A stretch of 64,000 nt of DNA from Ferruginibacter albus (GTDB lineage Bacteria > Bacteroidota > Bacteroidia > Chitinophagales > Chitinophagaceae), in the NCBI RefSeq assembly GCF_020042285.1, contig NZ_CP083388.1, positions 2,754,001-2,818,000 on the forward strand. Direction: 5' to 3'. Shown here one piece after another: positions 1-8,059 of this stretch; position 1 is the stretch's first letter, and each line of letters begins with the position of its first letter. Made by a program: the position numbers and the translations under genes. Under the pieces are notes generated by a model. It saw only the letters and a list, made by a program, of their open reading frames with translations. It was not told the DNA's origin and did not search any database.

Positions 1-1684
1 TAGTTGTAGATACAAGCATACTAACTAATTCCTTATGAATTTCCGTTGGAATCGACGTAATTAAATCTCGTTTTATAACCCCGTCCATCCAATTTAAAAA
101 AATAGTTTTTTTATTTTGATCGTCTATTCTTTTTTCAACTTCCCCATAAAGATCATAATCGGCCCAATGATTTTTTATGGCGATACATAAATTCTCAGTG
201 TTAGAACTTTCCAATTTACTAGTCAATAATTTACCCATTAAAGATTCATCATCGATATTTTCATCTATTTCATTGGCAAATTCGATATCATACTTTTTTA
301 TTTCTTCAATCAATTCAGCCTTATTCATTTTTCCAATTTCTTCTGAATCTAATTTTTCTTCTATTATAACTAATTTTGGCACATATACAATAACTGGTTT
401 CCCTTGTCCTAAAGACACTGATGCTTCTGAATCTTTGCCAAATGTGTCTTCTTTTTGAGCCATATATATACAAAAATCAGCCCTTTTTAGCATTAAAGCT
501 TCTACTAAACCTTTAGCTATTCTATCCTCAATCCAAGATTGTGTAGGATTAAAATATCTTAATTTTAGTGGTCTAATATCAGGATTATTAAACAGGTTTT
601 TTGTAAAATTATTGACTGACACAAAATCTGCGTCGCTTCTCATTGATGTAGCAACATATACATCCATGAAATCTGCGCTCAAATAATGAGCAAGATTTTC
701 ATACGCTTGTATTTGTGTTTTTTCCATTTCTTCAAAATCATTTCCTCCTTCAGGCTTAATAAATTTTGCTTCTCTTTCTAAAAACTCAGGTGAGGGCGAA
801 AACAATGGAGAAAATAAACTATGCTCAATTTTTGAATTAAATTTTCTCAATAATGAATCATATTTTCTTTTAGTCTTTTCATTATAATTATTCAACGAGA
901 GTTCATTTTTTCTTTTTTGATCTGCAAGAAGATTTAAAAAATTAGCTAGGTCTTTTCTTTCAGATTCTTCAACTTTAACCCGGCTTGCGGCTATATACCC
1001 TAAATAAGGAAGTTTTTCATCTGGAATATTTATGATAGATGTCCATTCTGTTCTTTCTCTATATAAACTATCAGATTTAATTGTCAATGGGAATAAAATT
1101 TCAGAAAGTTTCTTATGTGAATTAAGTGCAGCATATGCATCTTCGAATGAACTAAAAAGTCTTATTGCATCCTTTTGATATTCCTCTATTCTCTGTTGGA
1201 ATGAAGCAATATCTTTAAATGCATCAGGAGTTATATATCTTTCAAAAAATTCAGTCGACATTTGAGGAATGTCGTAAAACACTAATATTCTTTGGAAAAA
1301 GCTATACGCTTGTTCTGAGGTAAATGTTTTTGAGAAAATATCACTGACTAATTTTTCGACAACCTCAATTACTGACTTATCATGATTAGTTAATGAAATC
1401 GGTATTCCTACTAATTCTGATAACCAAGATTCAAACTCCATTCTCAAAACAGCTTCTTTACTTGTAAAAGGCTTCCAAAACTGCTCAGGAATATTTAATT
1501 TCTGACAAATTTCAGCTAATATAGCTGTTGGAGGTAATCGGAGCCCTTGTTCAAGATGTGCAATATGGGAACGGTTTACATGACCACCTATTTCTTTCGC
1601 TAATTCAATTTGACTAATTTTTTTTGACTCTCTGTGAGCCTTCACCATATTTCCAAGGCTTTCTTTAGAACTTGCTTCAAACAT
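1..1684 (-). CDS. XRE helix-turn-helix protein with a nucleoside 2-deoxyribosyltransferase-like domain (3' end cut by window edge)
   Basis: An uninterrupted minus-strand reading frame of 561 codons starts at ATG 1684 and runs off the left edge. Residues about 7-70 form an XRE-type helix-turn-helix (SQIELAKEIGG, then HIAHLEQG). A long helical middle of unknown family follows. Around residues 325-430 there is a Rossmann-like segment: DVYVATSMR, then EDRIAKGLVEALMLKRADFC, then DSEASVSLGQGKPVIVY. This order (small strand, acidic helix, Glu before GKPV) resembles nucleoside 2-deoxyribosyltransferase and TIR-like/SLOG folds, in which the Glu is catalytic. Function as a nucleotide- or NAD-consuming effector controlled by its own HTH is inference. 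The small XRE gene at 1813-2061 lies just upstream on the same strand. The C-terminus is unseen. Confidence 0.7.
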   Translation of the reverse strand, partial: MFEASSKESLGNMVKAHRESKKISQIELAKEIGGHVNRSHIAHLEQGLRLPPTAILAEICQKLNIPEQFWKPFTSKEAVLRMEFESWLSELVGIPISLTNHDKSVIEVVEKLVSDIFSKTFTSEQAYSFFQRILVFYDIPQMSTEFFERYITPDAFKDIASFQQRIEEYQKDAIRLFSSFEDAYAALNSHKKLSEILFPLTIKSDSLYRERTEWTSIINIPDEKLPYLGYIAASRVKVEESERKDLANFLNLLADQKRKNELSLNNYNEKTKRKYDSLLRKFNSKIEHSLFSPLFSPSPEFLEREAKFIKPEGGNDFEEMEKTQIQAYENLAHYLSADFMDVYVATSMRSDADFVSVNNFTKNLFNNPDIRPLKLRYFNPTQSWIEDRIAKGLVEALMLKRADFCIYMAQKEDTFGKDSEASVSLGQGKPVIVYVPKLVIIEEKLDSEEIGKMNKAELIEEIKKYDIEFANEIDENIDDESLMGKLLTSKLESSNTENLCIAIKNHWADYDLYGEVEKRIDDQNKKTIFLNWMDGVIKRDLITSIPTEIHKELVSMLVSTT

Positions 1685-1812
1685 TGCATGGGATTTTTTT
1701 GCAATATATCTTAAATTACTCAGGTTTGCAATATTAAAATATTGGATATTCCTCTGTTAAATTAAAACGCTAAAAATTTAATTCGAAAATTAATTAATGT
1801 TGGAATAAAGTA

Positions 1813-2061
1813 TTAAAAAGTAAAAAACTCATTTAGATTCACTTGCAAAGTATCTGCAATTCTTAATAATGAAATTATAGTTGTATTAACTTCTCCTCTT
1901 TCAATTCTACCTAATTGTCGATATTCAATTTCTGCTTCATTTGCAAGAGCTTCCATCGTGAACCCATTCTCCTTTCGAATTCTTCGAATATTTGCCCCAA
2001 GCTCTTTAAGATAAGTATCGTAACGATTTTCTTTCACATTACGAAGCTGATTTATAAGCAC
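1813..2061 (-). CDS. Small XRE-family transcriptional regulator
   Basis: This 82-aa protein is almost entirely a helix-turn-helix: residues 20-78 contain the XRE signature IRRIRKENGFTMEALANEAE followed by EYRQLGRIERGEVN and IADTLQVNLNEFF. The start is GTG at 2061; the next in-frame ATG lies inside the HTH, so GTG is required for an intact domain. The start codon is only 8 bases from a perfect 22-bp palindrome (2069-2090), so autorepression and control of the divergent gene at 2118 are likely. Repressors of this size commonly keep mobile elements quiescent. It could be co-transcribed with the partial gene at 1-1684, which begins 128 bases downstream. Confidence 0.85.
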   Translation of the reverse strand: MLINQLRNVKENRYDTYLKELGANIRRIRKENGFTMEALANEAEIEYRQLGRIERGEVNTTIISLLRIADTLQVNLNEFFTF

Positions 2062-2068
2062 AGAAAAA

Positions 2069-2090
2069 TTTAGGTCATATATGACCTAAA
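2069..2090. promoter_or_regulatory. Perfect 22-bp palindrome, probable operator
   Basis: The half-site TTTAGGTCATA is followed directly by its exact reverse complement. It lies between the divergent genes at 2061 (minus) and 2118 (plus) and occupies the -33 region of the plus-strand promoter whose -7 motif is at 2095. Such a site suits a dimeric XRE repressor, and the neighbouring 82-aa XRE protein is the obvious candidate ligand (inference). Confidence 0.7.
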
Positions 2091-2094
2091 TGTC

Positions 2095-2102
2095 TATATT
2101 TG
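2095..2102 (+). promoter_or_regulatory. -7 promoter element TATATTTG
   Basis: It matches the Bacteroidetes -7 consensus TANNTTTG and lies 16 bases upstream of the ATG at 2118. No TTTG is present at the -33 position; that stretch is occupied by the palindrome at 2069-2090, which suggests repression by steric overlap. Confidence 0.5.
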
Positions 2103-2117
2103 GACTAAACCTTTAAC

Positions 2118-2780
2118 ATGAAAAAATTATTAGTAATAATTGTATTCTTCATTCCATCTTTGGGATTTGGTCAAACTGCCAATTTATCTGGTGTCGTTAC
2201 TTATTTTTTTAATGACAATTTTGGAAACAAGCCTGATATTGGAGCAGATGTATATATAATTGATAGTTCATTAGCTACTTTCATAGATATTAAATCATAT
2301 GATAGTTTAATGAAGGGAAAATATTTTGTTTCAATTTATGATAGATTAATAATATTAAAGATTTCCTGTGATGGCTTAATCGATGAATATAAACTACATG
2401 CTAAAAAAAATAAAGAAAAAATCGATTCACTAAAACAGGTTTCAGATTCAATCTCACTTCAAGTAAATAAAACTTCTGACAGTGCATTGCTTTATGGTTG
2501 CTATACTGGTAGGTATCGCGCAACGTATTTAGATACAAAAATTTTTGAAATGAAAATGGATATAGAAAGATTAAAAGATAATTTTATAGTTACTAACGTT
2601 GATGGAAACGGCAGTTATTCTGCAAATATACCTCTAGGCACTTATTATGTATATATGCAATCAAAAAATCGAAAAGGATTAGGCTCAAGTGAAATCGGTG
2701 GAATGATTTATTTAAAAAAAATCACTGTTAAAAACACAATATCAAAAACTATAAGTCACAATTTTGATATAGATGACTAA
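2118..2780 (+). CDS. Secreted protein of unknown function, possible carboxypeptidase-regulatory-like fold
   Basis: The 220-aa product starts with a clear signal peptide (Lys-Lys, hydrophobic FFIPSLGFG, then Gln at about residue 19). The mature N-terminus (TANLSGVVTYFF, then GADVYIID) and a later stretch near residues 160-180 (VTNVDGNGSYSANIPLGTYY) resemble the beta-sandwich carboxypeptidase-regulatory-like domain common in Bacteroidetes, interrupted by a lysine-rich helical insert at about 90-145. It is transcribed divergently from the XRE repressor and overlaps the convergent DUF6371 gene by 4 bases. It is unusual as an exported protein in the core of a mobile island; a surface or exclusion role is conceivable but unsupported. 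Confidence 0.7.
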   Translation: MKKLLVIIVFFIPSLGFGQTANLSGVVTYFFNDNFGNKPDIGADVYIIDSSLATFIDIKSYDSLMKGKYFVSIYDRLIILKISCDGLIDEYKLHAKKNKEKIDSLKQVSDSISLQVNKTSDSALLYGCYTGRYRATYLDTKIFEMKMDIERLKDNFIVTNVDGNGSYSANIPLGTYYVYMQSKNRKGLGSSEIGGMIYLKKITVKNTISKTISHNFDIDD

Positions 2781-4129
2781 GGTTTCTGTATAAGAATGTC
2801 TTTAAGCTTCAATAATCTTGTTAAATACGCTTTCATTTTAGGGTTAGTGTGATAATTTTTTATAATTAGAAGATGACTATTAATGAAATGAGAAATATCA
2901 TTTACAAAACTGCAAACATCTAATTTTATTGATTTTGGCATTTTTTTAAAATTTTTAAAAAAAGTCTCTAATTCTAAAATTTCTTTCAATGAAGATTTAG
3001 CTTCTAATTTTTGGGGAAATTGAGCATTTATTTTTGGTAAAGGTTGGGATAAATATTGATTATCTATTTTCAGACGCTCAATTTCTTTAAAAGATATACT
3101 TGATGAAACTTTGTTATCTTCACTTAGACGTTGTTGGCAATGCTCTTTATAATTAAATCTTAATAAAAAATCGGCAATATCTAAGCCATTAATGTTATCT
3201 AGTTCTTTAGATTTAGTTTCAAGTAAATTGGAAACACTGATATTTATAAACTCTGAAAGCTTTTCTGCTTTTTCGTTCCAAATGCCATAAGCATTTATAT
3301 CAGGAAATAAGAGTACTTTTCTTCCTTTTAGTACATTTACTTTTGGAAAACTCAGAGTATTAATACTTCCAGTTGCAAGCCAAATAAATTCTGGGAAATA
3401 AAGACTACTAATAATTGCCGTCTTTTCACTTTCGACAATAGCCACAGGACTGGTTAAATTTTCACGAAGTAAATGTTCTCCAAACAGACACTGTTCTAAC
3501 TCGAAAGATTCTACACCAAGTAATTTATGTACCCACATTATATAACTTTTAGGAGTTTTAACTCTTTTACCATTATCAGAATTATACAACATTATTTTCC
3601 CCGTCCTAATTTTTCCGTGAAAGTCAACCTGCCAAAATATACAAGCTCCATTCCAAAAATTTGAAGTGCCAATAAAGTATTTACTAATTAATAAGCTTGT
3701 TGTTTCTTCTCCAAAAGTTTTACAGAGAAAATTTACAAAATTATTTTGTTCATAATCATCCTGTCTTAAACTACTTTGAAAAACTTTAGTATCTATAAAT
3801 GAAGCTTTCTTTTTAATAACCGGCTTTTTAAAGTTATATTTTGCTCCTTTACTAATATCTTTTCTTTCTTGTTGATAAATTATTTTGTTATATCCATCTT
3901 TATACGGACTTAAGTGATATCCACATTTATCCCTACGATTACACATTCCATATTGAGGAGGTAAAAGTTCCCCTGTTTGTGTATCTAAGTAGTATGTAAA
4001 TTCTCTCTTCTTACCGCAATTTGGACATGTGTGTCTACTTGACGGTGTTTTATAAGGCTCAAGTATAAATCTGTAATCATTCATAAAAAATTTTTTATTT
4101 TTTATGTTCGCATTGTTCATTTCGTTCAT
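2777..4129 (-). CDS. DUF6371-like zinc-ribbon and TOPRIM-like protein, primase-related
   Basis: The 450-aa protein has an N-terminal zinc ribbon: CPNCGKKREFTYY, then CNRRDKCGYH, preceded by the family-typical YRFILEPYKTPSSRHT at about residues 19-34. Residues about 230-300 hold a TOPRIM-like core (AIVESEKTAIISSLYF, WLATGS, GRKVLLFPDIN) as in primases and topoisomerases. Such proteins occur in Bacteroidetes mobile elements beside replication genes, which fits the P4-type helicase gene 39 bases upstream on the same strand. Three candidate starts exist: ATG 4129, ATG 4120 and ATG 4084. The family motif begins just after the last, and the first lies in the loop of a 15-bp inverted repeat (4106-4146). 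DNA primase accessory function is inferred. Confidence 0.75.
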   Translation of the reverse strand: MNEMNNANIKNKKFFMNDYRFILEPYKTPSSRHTCPNCGKKREFTYYLDTQTGELLPPQYGMCNRRDKCGYHLSPYKDGYNKIIYQQERKDISKGAKYNFKKPVIKKKASFIDTKVFQSSLRQDDYEQNNFVNFLCKTFGEETTSLLISKYFIGTSNFWNGACIFWQVDFHGKIRTGKIMLYNSDNGKRVKTPKSYIMWVHKLLGVESFELEQCLFGEHLLRENLTSPVAIVESEKTAIISSLYFPEFIWLATGSINTLSFPKVNVLKGRKVLLFPDINAYGIWNEKAEKLSEFINISVSNLLETKSKELDNINGLDIADFLLRFNYKEHCQQRLSEDNKVSSSISFKEIERLKIDNQYLSQPLPKINAQFPQKLEAKSSLKEILELETFFKNFKKMPKSIKLDVCSFVNDISHFINSHLLIIKNYHTNPKMKAYLTRLLKLKDILIQKP

Positions 4130-4146
4130 CGATGAACAATGCGAAC
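4106..4146 (-). promoter_or_regulatory. 15-bp perfect inverted repeat enclosing a start codon
   Basis: Arms 4106-4120 (GTTCGCATTGTTCAT) and 4132-4146 are exact reverse complements around an 11-base loop. On the minus-strand mRNA the loop carries the ATG at 4129. No T-tract follows, so it is unlikely to be a terminator. It could regulate translation between the helicase gene (ends at 4169) and the DUF6371 gene, or be a protein-binding dyad. Confidence 0.6.
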
Positions 4147-4168
4147 AAAATGAATAAGAAAAGAAAAA

Positions 4169-5644
4169 TTATTTCTGCATGTATACTACTAATCCATCAG
4201 ATTTTTTAGTAATTATATATTCGAGTCTACGTAATCTTTCACACAGATTCTTTCGTGATACAGCAACGTAGCCTCCTTCTTGGCAATAAAGACGATAACC
4301 TTGATATATTGTTTTGGTAGGTATAAAATATTCAGTACTTTTTTGGTAACCTTCTTCCTCTAAAAACATCTGTACACTATCTGACATCTTTTTATATAAC
4401 TCAAGATGCTCATCAACAACTTTACTGTAAGTAAATTTCTTATTAATTAATAATCTGTCAAGTCCTTTTAATATCCAATTAAAAACACCTGCTAGTTCTT
4501 GTTCAATTATTTTCTTTGACAATTCCTTATCTTGTTTATCATCAGGAATTGTAACATCAAATGGTACAATTAAAAACCTTCTAAAATAAGCATGTGACTG
4601 TTCTACTTCTTTTGGCAATTCATTACAATTGAAAATAAATTTTGCATAATTGCTAATCGTAATCGGTTGCTCGTATAATCTTCTAGCAGAAACAGGCTCT
4701 CCAGAAACTAATTGCTTAAAAGTATTACTATTAAGCTTTGCATTAATTTCACTAGCATAGTTTAATATTTTACCAACAAGAGCAGCTCTATAATTACCAC
4801 TTTCGTTTGTTAGTTCTTGAAGAGAAAAGTTTGTAACATTTTTATCTCCTCCTAGTAATGAATAAACTACTTCAAAAAATACAGACTTGCCATTTGCACC
4901 TGTACCAAATAACAATAAAGCTTTTTCAAGTTTTAGTACGTGGGGTTTAATAAAAAGATAGCCTAAATATTCTGCCAATATATCCTGCCTTGCTTTATCA
5001 GGCTGAACCATTTCTAAATAATTCTCAAACAAAGGAGCCTTGGCATTGGGATCATAATCAAAAGGAAGCTGATAACATAAAAAATCATTTGGATCTGGAG
5101 GCTTTAGATAACGCTTATCAAATCCAATTACATATGTGCCATTTTTTAAATTAATTGTAACCTCATTATTTGAATGATTGGGTTGTGGTAAGTATGCAAC
5201 TGCATAGAATTGCTTTAAAAGCCTTTCTCTAAAAGAATATAATTTTGCATCAAATTTATATACTCCCATTTTCTCTGCTGCACTACCAAGAAAAGCTTCA
5301 AGAACTTCGTCTTCTAAAGGATCCCAATACTCACTATTATATAAGTAAGCAAGCCCATTACTTTTACATAATTTCCAATTGTTTTGATGGGCAATTTTCA
5401 TGATTTGCTCATTAACACAAATTAAGTAATGCTTTTGCCCTAATTTTTCCTTTTCATCAGTGATATTAGCTAATTCTCTGAAATTAACCACTTCAATTTG
5501 TTCTAAGAGTAATGAAAGAATTTTTCCATGAGGCTTTGAGGCAAAAGATTCCAATAGTCTTTTTGCTTCTTTTCTAATTTCCTCAGGATTGATTTCTATT
5601 CCTGATTTTTCAAAATCAAATTTTGGTTTTAGTTTTTTTTCCAT
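4169..5644 (-). CDS. P4-family phage/plasmid primase-helicase (SF3 helicase)
   Basis: The 491-aa protein shows the D5_N-like region (about 70-230) followed by a superfamily 3 helicase ATPase: Walker A GTGANGKS at 247-254, the Walker B-like ILNYASEI at 293-300, sensor/motif C FIFNCNELP at 336-344 and arginine fingers RRF at 355-357. The C-terminus (about 410-491) resembles the winged-helix found after such helicases. It lacks an evident N-terminal archaeo-eukaryotic primase domain; the primase-like role may be supplied by the neighbouring TOPRIM/zinc-ribbon protein. These enzymes replicate excised satellites, plasmids and integrative elements. It follows the excisionase-like gene (23-bp gap) and precedes the DUF6371 gene on the same strand, forming a replication operon. 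Confidence 0.9.
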   Translation of the reverse strand: MEKKLKPKFDFEKSGIEINPEEIRKEAKRLLESFASKPHGKILSLLLEQIEVVNFRELANITDEKEKLGQKHYLICVNEQIMKIAHQNNWKLCKSNGLAYLYNSEYWDPLEDEVLEAFLGSAAEKMGVYKFDAKLYSFRERLLKQFYAVAYLPQPNHSNNEVTINLKNGTYVIGFDKRYLKPPDPNDFLCYQLPFDYDPNAKAPLFENYLEMVQPDKARQDILAEYLGYLFIKPHVLKLEKALLLFGTGANGKSVFFEVVYSLLGGDKNVTNFSLQELTNESGNYRAALVGKILNYASEINAKLNSNTFKQLVSGEPVSARRLYEQPITISNYAKFIFNCNELPKEVEQSHAYFRRFLIVPFDVTIPDDKQDKELSKKIIEQELAGVFNWILKGLDRLLINKKFTYSKVVDEHLELYKKMSDSVQMFLEEEGYQKSTEYFIPTKTIYQGYRLYCQEGGYVAVSRKNLCERLRRLEYIITKKSDGLVVYMQK

Positions 5645-5667
5645 TTTTTTTTGTTTAAAGTGATTAT

Positions 5668-6009
5668 TTATTTTTTTTGATTTTTTAAAAAATTGTCAAC
5701 GAATACAACTCCATCGTCCTCCATTTCTTTTGTGGTTTTCCTTCTCCCGTCTTTTAAATAATTAAGCAATTCCTTTTTAGAGAAATAGCATCGTTTAGAC
5801 CGTTTCATTACGGGTAACTTTTTCTTTGAAACAAGAGAATAAATAGTAGAAACAGATAAATGCAAAAAATTGGCGGCCTCTTGAACCGTCAAAAATGAAT
5901 CGTCTTCATGGACAGTTGTAGGAGTAGTTTTGAAAACATCTCTTATTGTTTCTTCAATAAGAATTTTTAATTCAGTAGGAGAAATTTGAAGAATAACCAT
6001 GTCTTGCAT
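5668..6009 (-). CDS. Excisionase-type helix-turn-helix protein
   Basis: A MerR/excisionase-like HTH_17 domain occupies about residues 37-85: FLTVQEAANFLHLSVSTIYSLVSKKKLP then RCYFSKKELLNYL. I chose ATG 6009 (113 aa) over an upstream TTG; ATG 6000 is also possible. Proteins of this type in Bacteroidetes integrative elements act in excision or as replication initiators and usually precede a primase/helicase gene, as here. The start codon lies in the right arm of an 8-bp inverted repeat (6003-6043), a second start-masking hairpin in this operon. Direct evidence for excisionase activity is absent. Confidence 0.8.
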   Translation of the reverse strand: MQDMVILQISPTELKILIEETIRDVFKTTPTTVHEDDSFLTVQEAANFLHLSVSTIYSLVSKKKLPVMKRSKRCYFSKKELLNYLKDGRRKTTKEMEDDGVVFVDNFLKNQKK

Positions 6010-6043
6010 TGCTTTTGTTTGTGAACACAAAATTCAATGCAAG
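6003..6043 (-). promoter_or_regulatory. Inverted repeat over the start of the excisionase-like gene
   Basis: CTTGCATT at 6003-6010 and AATGCAAG at 6036-6043 are exact reverse complements, and a second dyad TTTGTG/CACAAA (6018-6031) lies between them. In the minus-strand mRNA the distal arm contains the ATG at 6009. The overall span, 41 bp, equals that of the inverted repeat at 4106-4146. Confidence 0.45.
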
Positions 6044-6074
6044 AGATACAATGTACGTTTTTGTGTACGTACAA

Positions 6075-6863
6075 TTAAACGGACTTTTTTGAAGAAGCTA
6101 AGTAGTCTTCAATTTTTTTTCTGCTCTTAGAGTCAATACTTGGCAGTATATTTTGAATTATTATATCTAAATTTTTCTTGTTGTTATTACAACTAAAATG
6201 AGTTCTTACTCTTTCTTTATAAGCTAGTTTATATTGCGCACATACTTTCTTGCAATAGACTTCAATGCTTTCTTCACCTCTCACAATAACTCCTGACTGA
6301 GAAACATACCAACAAAATAATCCAATAGCCGGATTAGTAACTTTTGGAGTGATTTCATTATCTAAAAAAAACTGTGATGCCGTATCAACTGAAACTAAAT
6401 CGAGTGGAAAGCTTATTTCGTTACATATTTTAAAGAAATCAATCTTATATTTAACACAACACATTTGAATTTCAGCAAAAAGAAGATCAAAAAAAATATG
6501 TGCTGCTTTAATATATCTAGCATATTTATTTTCAATTTGCCATAGAGACCTAACTGGTTTTTTATCTTTTGTTTTCAGATTATCGTGTATATATTTTCTG
6601 TTATGATCAAAAAAATTTTCTGAAACAGCAAATTTCTTAATGTAATGAATTAAAACGTTTCTCTTGCCTTGAGGGCTTTCAATGCACAATAAGTTCATAT
6701 TAAGTTCTTCAGAAAAAGGTTCTACAAACTTTTTGGGGAGAAATGGGAAATTATCTAATAGTTCTGTAACAACATCATTATTTTCGCCGCTATCATATGA
6801 CAAAAAATCATCGTTAATTAACCCAGCACATTTTACTAACCATTCTGTGGATAATAAACTCAT
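6075..6863 (-). CDS. Protein of unknown function, first gene of the island replication operon
   Basis: This 262-aa protein matches no family I recognise. It has no signal peptide or membrane segment, is rich in Lys, Asn and Phe, and is predicted mostly helical. A basic C-terminus (SKSRKKIEDYLASSKKS) could bind nucleic acid. A cysteine/histidine-containing stretch (VYCKKVCAQYK, then HFSCNNNK, about 205-230) might be structural, but no clear zinc-finger spacing is seen. It is upstream of the excisionase-like and helicase genes on the same strand with a gap of about 65 bases, so a role in element replication or its control is inferred from context only. Confidence 0.7.
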   Translation of the reverse strand: MSLLSTEWLVKCAGLINDDFLSYDSGENNDVVTELLDNFPFLPKKFVEPFSEELNMNLLCIESPQGKRNVLIHYIKKFAVSENFFDHNRKYIHDNLKTKDKKPVRSLWQIENKYARYIKAAHIFFDLLFAEIQMCCVKYKIDFFKICNEISFPLDLVSVDTASQFFLDNEITPKVTNPAIGLFCWYVSQSGVIVRGEESIEVYCKKVCAQYKLAYKERVRTHFSCNNNKKNLDIIIQNILPSIDSKSRKKIEDYLASSKKSV

Positions 6864-7003
6864 TTTATTTATCTTTTAATGCATTAAGAATCAATACAAA
6901 ATAAAGATAATTATAAAATTAAAAGATGAAAAAAGATGAAGTATACGGAAAATTTTATTCGCATTTAAGATGCAAATAAAATTGTCTAATATTTAAAAGT
7001 AAA

Positions 7004-7021
7004 ATGCAAATTGTATGCAAA
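7004..7021. repeat. 18-bp direct repeat, left copy
   Basis: The sequence ATGCAAATTGTATGCAAA is identical to 17049-17066. It contains two copies of the core ATGCAAA. The two copies lie 10,045 bp apart and bracket the sigma-like/ImmA, ubiquitin-like and metallophosphoesterase genes. Confidence 0.75.
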
Positions 7022-7227
7022 TGCCTTTTACTAAGCTATCAATTTTATTAATAAAAATCATGGCTGTATTGAATATGATTTCATGATAGAATAATTTAAG
7101 ACTATGCCTACGAAGCATATGCTTAAAATGTCCGAAATTATAATTATAATATAAGAAGTTGCCTAGAACACGGATATAAAATGGTGAAGAAACATAAGGA
7201 TGTTTAAAAAAAATCAGAAAAAGAATA

Positions 7228-7247
7228 AGGTAGCAAACTCTCTACCT
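7228..7247 (-). terminator. Weak intrinsic terminator after the ImmA/IrrE operon
   Basis: On the minus strand a 6-bp stem AGGTAG/CTACCT with an 8-base loop is followed by a T-rich stretch. It lies 17 bases past the stop of the metalloprotease gene. Confidence 0.45.
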
Positions 7248-7264
7248 GCTTATAGTATACCAAT

Positions 7265-8059
7265 TTATCGTTGCCAAATAACACTGATTGTATAATTATG
7301 TGTAGGTGAATATAAGCAATATTCAAAAAATTTTGAGTCTTCTTCATTTTCTTTTAATTCAAACCAATCTGACTTCCAAATTTCTTGTTTTGCCTCATCT
7401 CCTAAATACGCTTTCTTTTTTGCAAATATTTCTGCAGCCACAGAGCCAGAAGGGATTGGTGCATTTTGCTTGAAATTGCAAAAAGAATAAAAATCGGTTG
7501 ATTTTTTCCACCATTTCATTTTACCATCTTTACAATAAATAATAAAAACAGGATGGTTGCCTCGAGCTACAAATTTTAATATCGCAGCAGTTTTGCTTAC
7601 GACAAATCGTTGAGCTAAATACCCAATTACTTCTGGGCCAAATTTTCTCTTTTCACATTCCTTATGAAAAATATGTGATGGCATAAGAAATTCTGCAGCA
7701 AACTGATTAGCTTCTTGTTCATGTGGTCCAGCTTGATACCAATTCATTAACTCCTCTTCTGTATCAGAAAATACAGGTATTAGGTTTCGATGCAAAATAA
7801 AATGGCCAAGTTCATGTGCGGCAGTAAAACGTTTCTTCCCTTCATATATAATATTGGAGTTGATAGAAATAATAGATCTTCCATTTGCTGAAACAATTTC
7901 ACCTTCTTTTCCATCGAGGGGGACTTCTTCATAAAAAGCCTTTTTTGAGAGAATGATTGTTTTCAGAGGTATTTCTGTTGGATCTTCTATCCCACAATCT
8001 ATGAGCACTTGTCTTGCCGCTATTTCAGATGGTGTATATACAAAACTGTTTATATTCAT
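7265..8059 (-). CDS. ImmA/IrrE family metallo-endopeptidase
   Basis: The 264-aa protein has the gluzincin motif HELGH at residues 82-86 within RFTAAHELGHFILH and the downstream EQEANQFAAEFLMP (about 114-127) that supplies the third zinc ligand, both typical of ImmA/IrrE (DUF955). The C-terminal 100 residues contain a ligand-sensing-like region seen in many members. ImmA of ICEBs1 cleaves the repressor ImmR to switch on the element. Here it is the last gene of an operon whose first gene encodes a sigma-like protein; its start overlaps the previous stop by 4 bases (ATGA), implying translational coupling. A plausible substrate is the sigma-like or the small protein (inference). Confidence 0.9.
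   Translation of the reverse strand: MNINSFVYTPSEIAARQVLIDCGIEDPTEIPLKTIILSKKAFYEEVPLDGKEGEIVSANGRSIISINSNIIYEGKKRFTAAHELGHFILHRNLIPVFSDTEEELMNWYQAGPHEQEANQFAAEFLMPSHIFHKECEKRKFGPEVIGYLAQRFVVSKTAAILKFVARGNHPVFIIYCKDGKMKWWKKSTDFYSFCNFKQNAPIPSGSVAAEIFAKKKAYLGDEAKQEIWKSDWFELKENEEDSKFFEYCLYSPTHNYTISVIWQR

Larger units (their letters stand above)
6864..7264. other. 401-bp AT-rich non-coding gap with iteron-like repeats
   Basis: No credible gene is present. The stretch holds three ATGCAAAT motifs (about 6970, 7004 and 7015), of which the last two form the 18-bp repeat shared with 17049-17066; a 12-bp perfect palindrome AAGCATATGCTT at 7113-7124; and a weak terminator for the ImmA/IrrE gene at 7228-7247. 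Its position upstream of the replication operon suits an origin, a regulatory region or an attachment site; which of these cannot be told. Confidence 0.5.

Noticed and set aside
177..458. 93-codon plus-strand ORF
   Set aside because: It lies wholly antisense to the minus-strand XRE/NDT-like gene, which has a coherent protein across the same bases.
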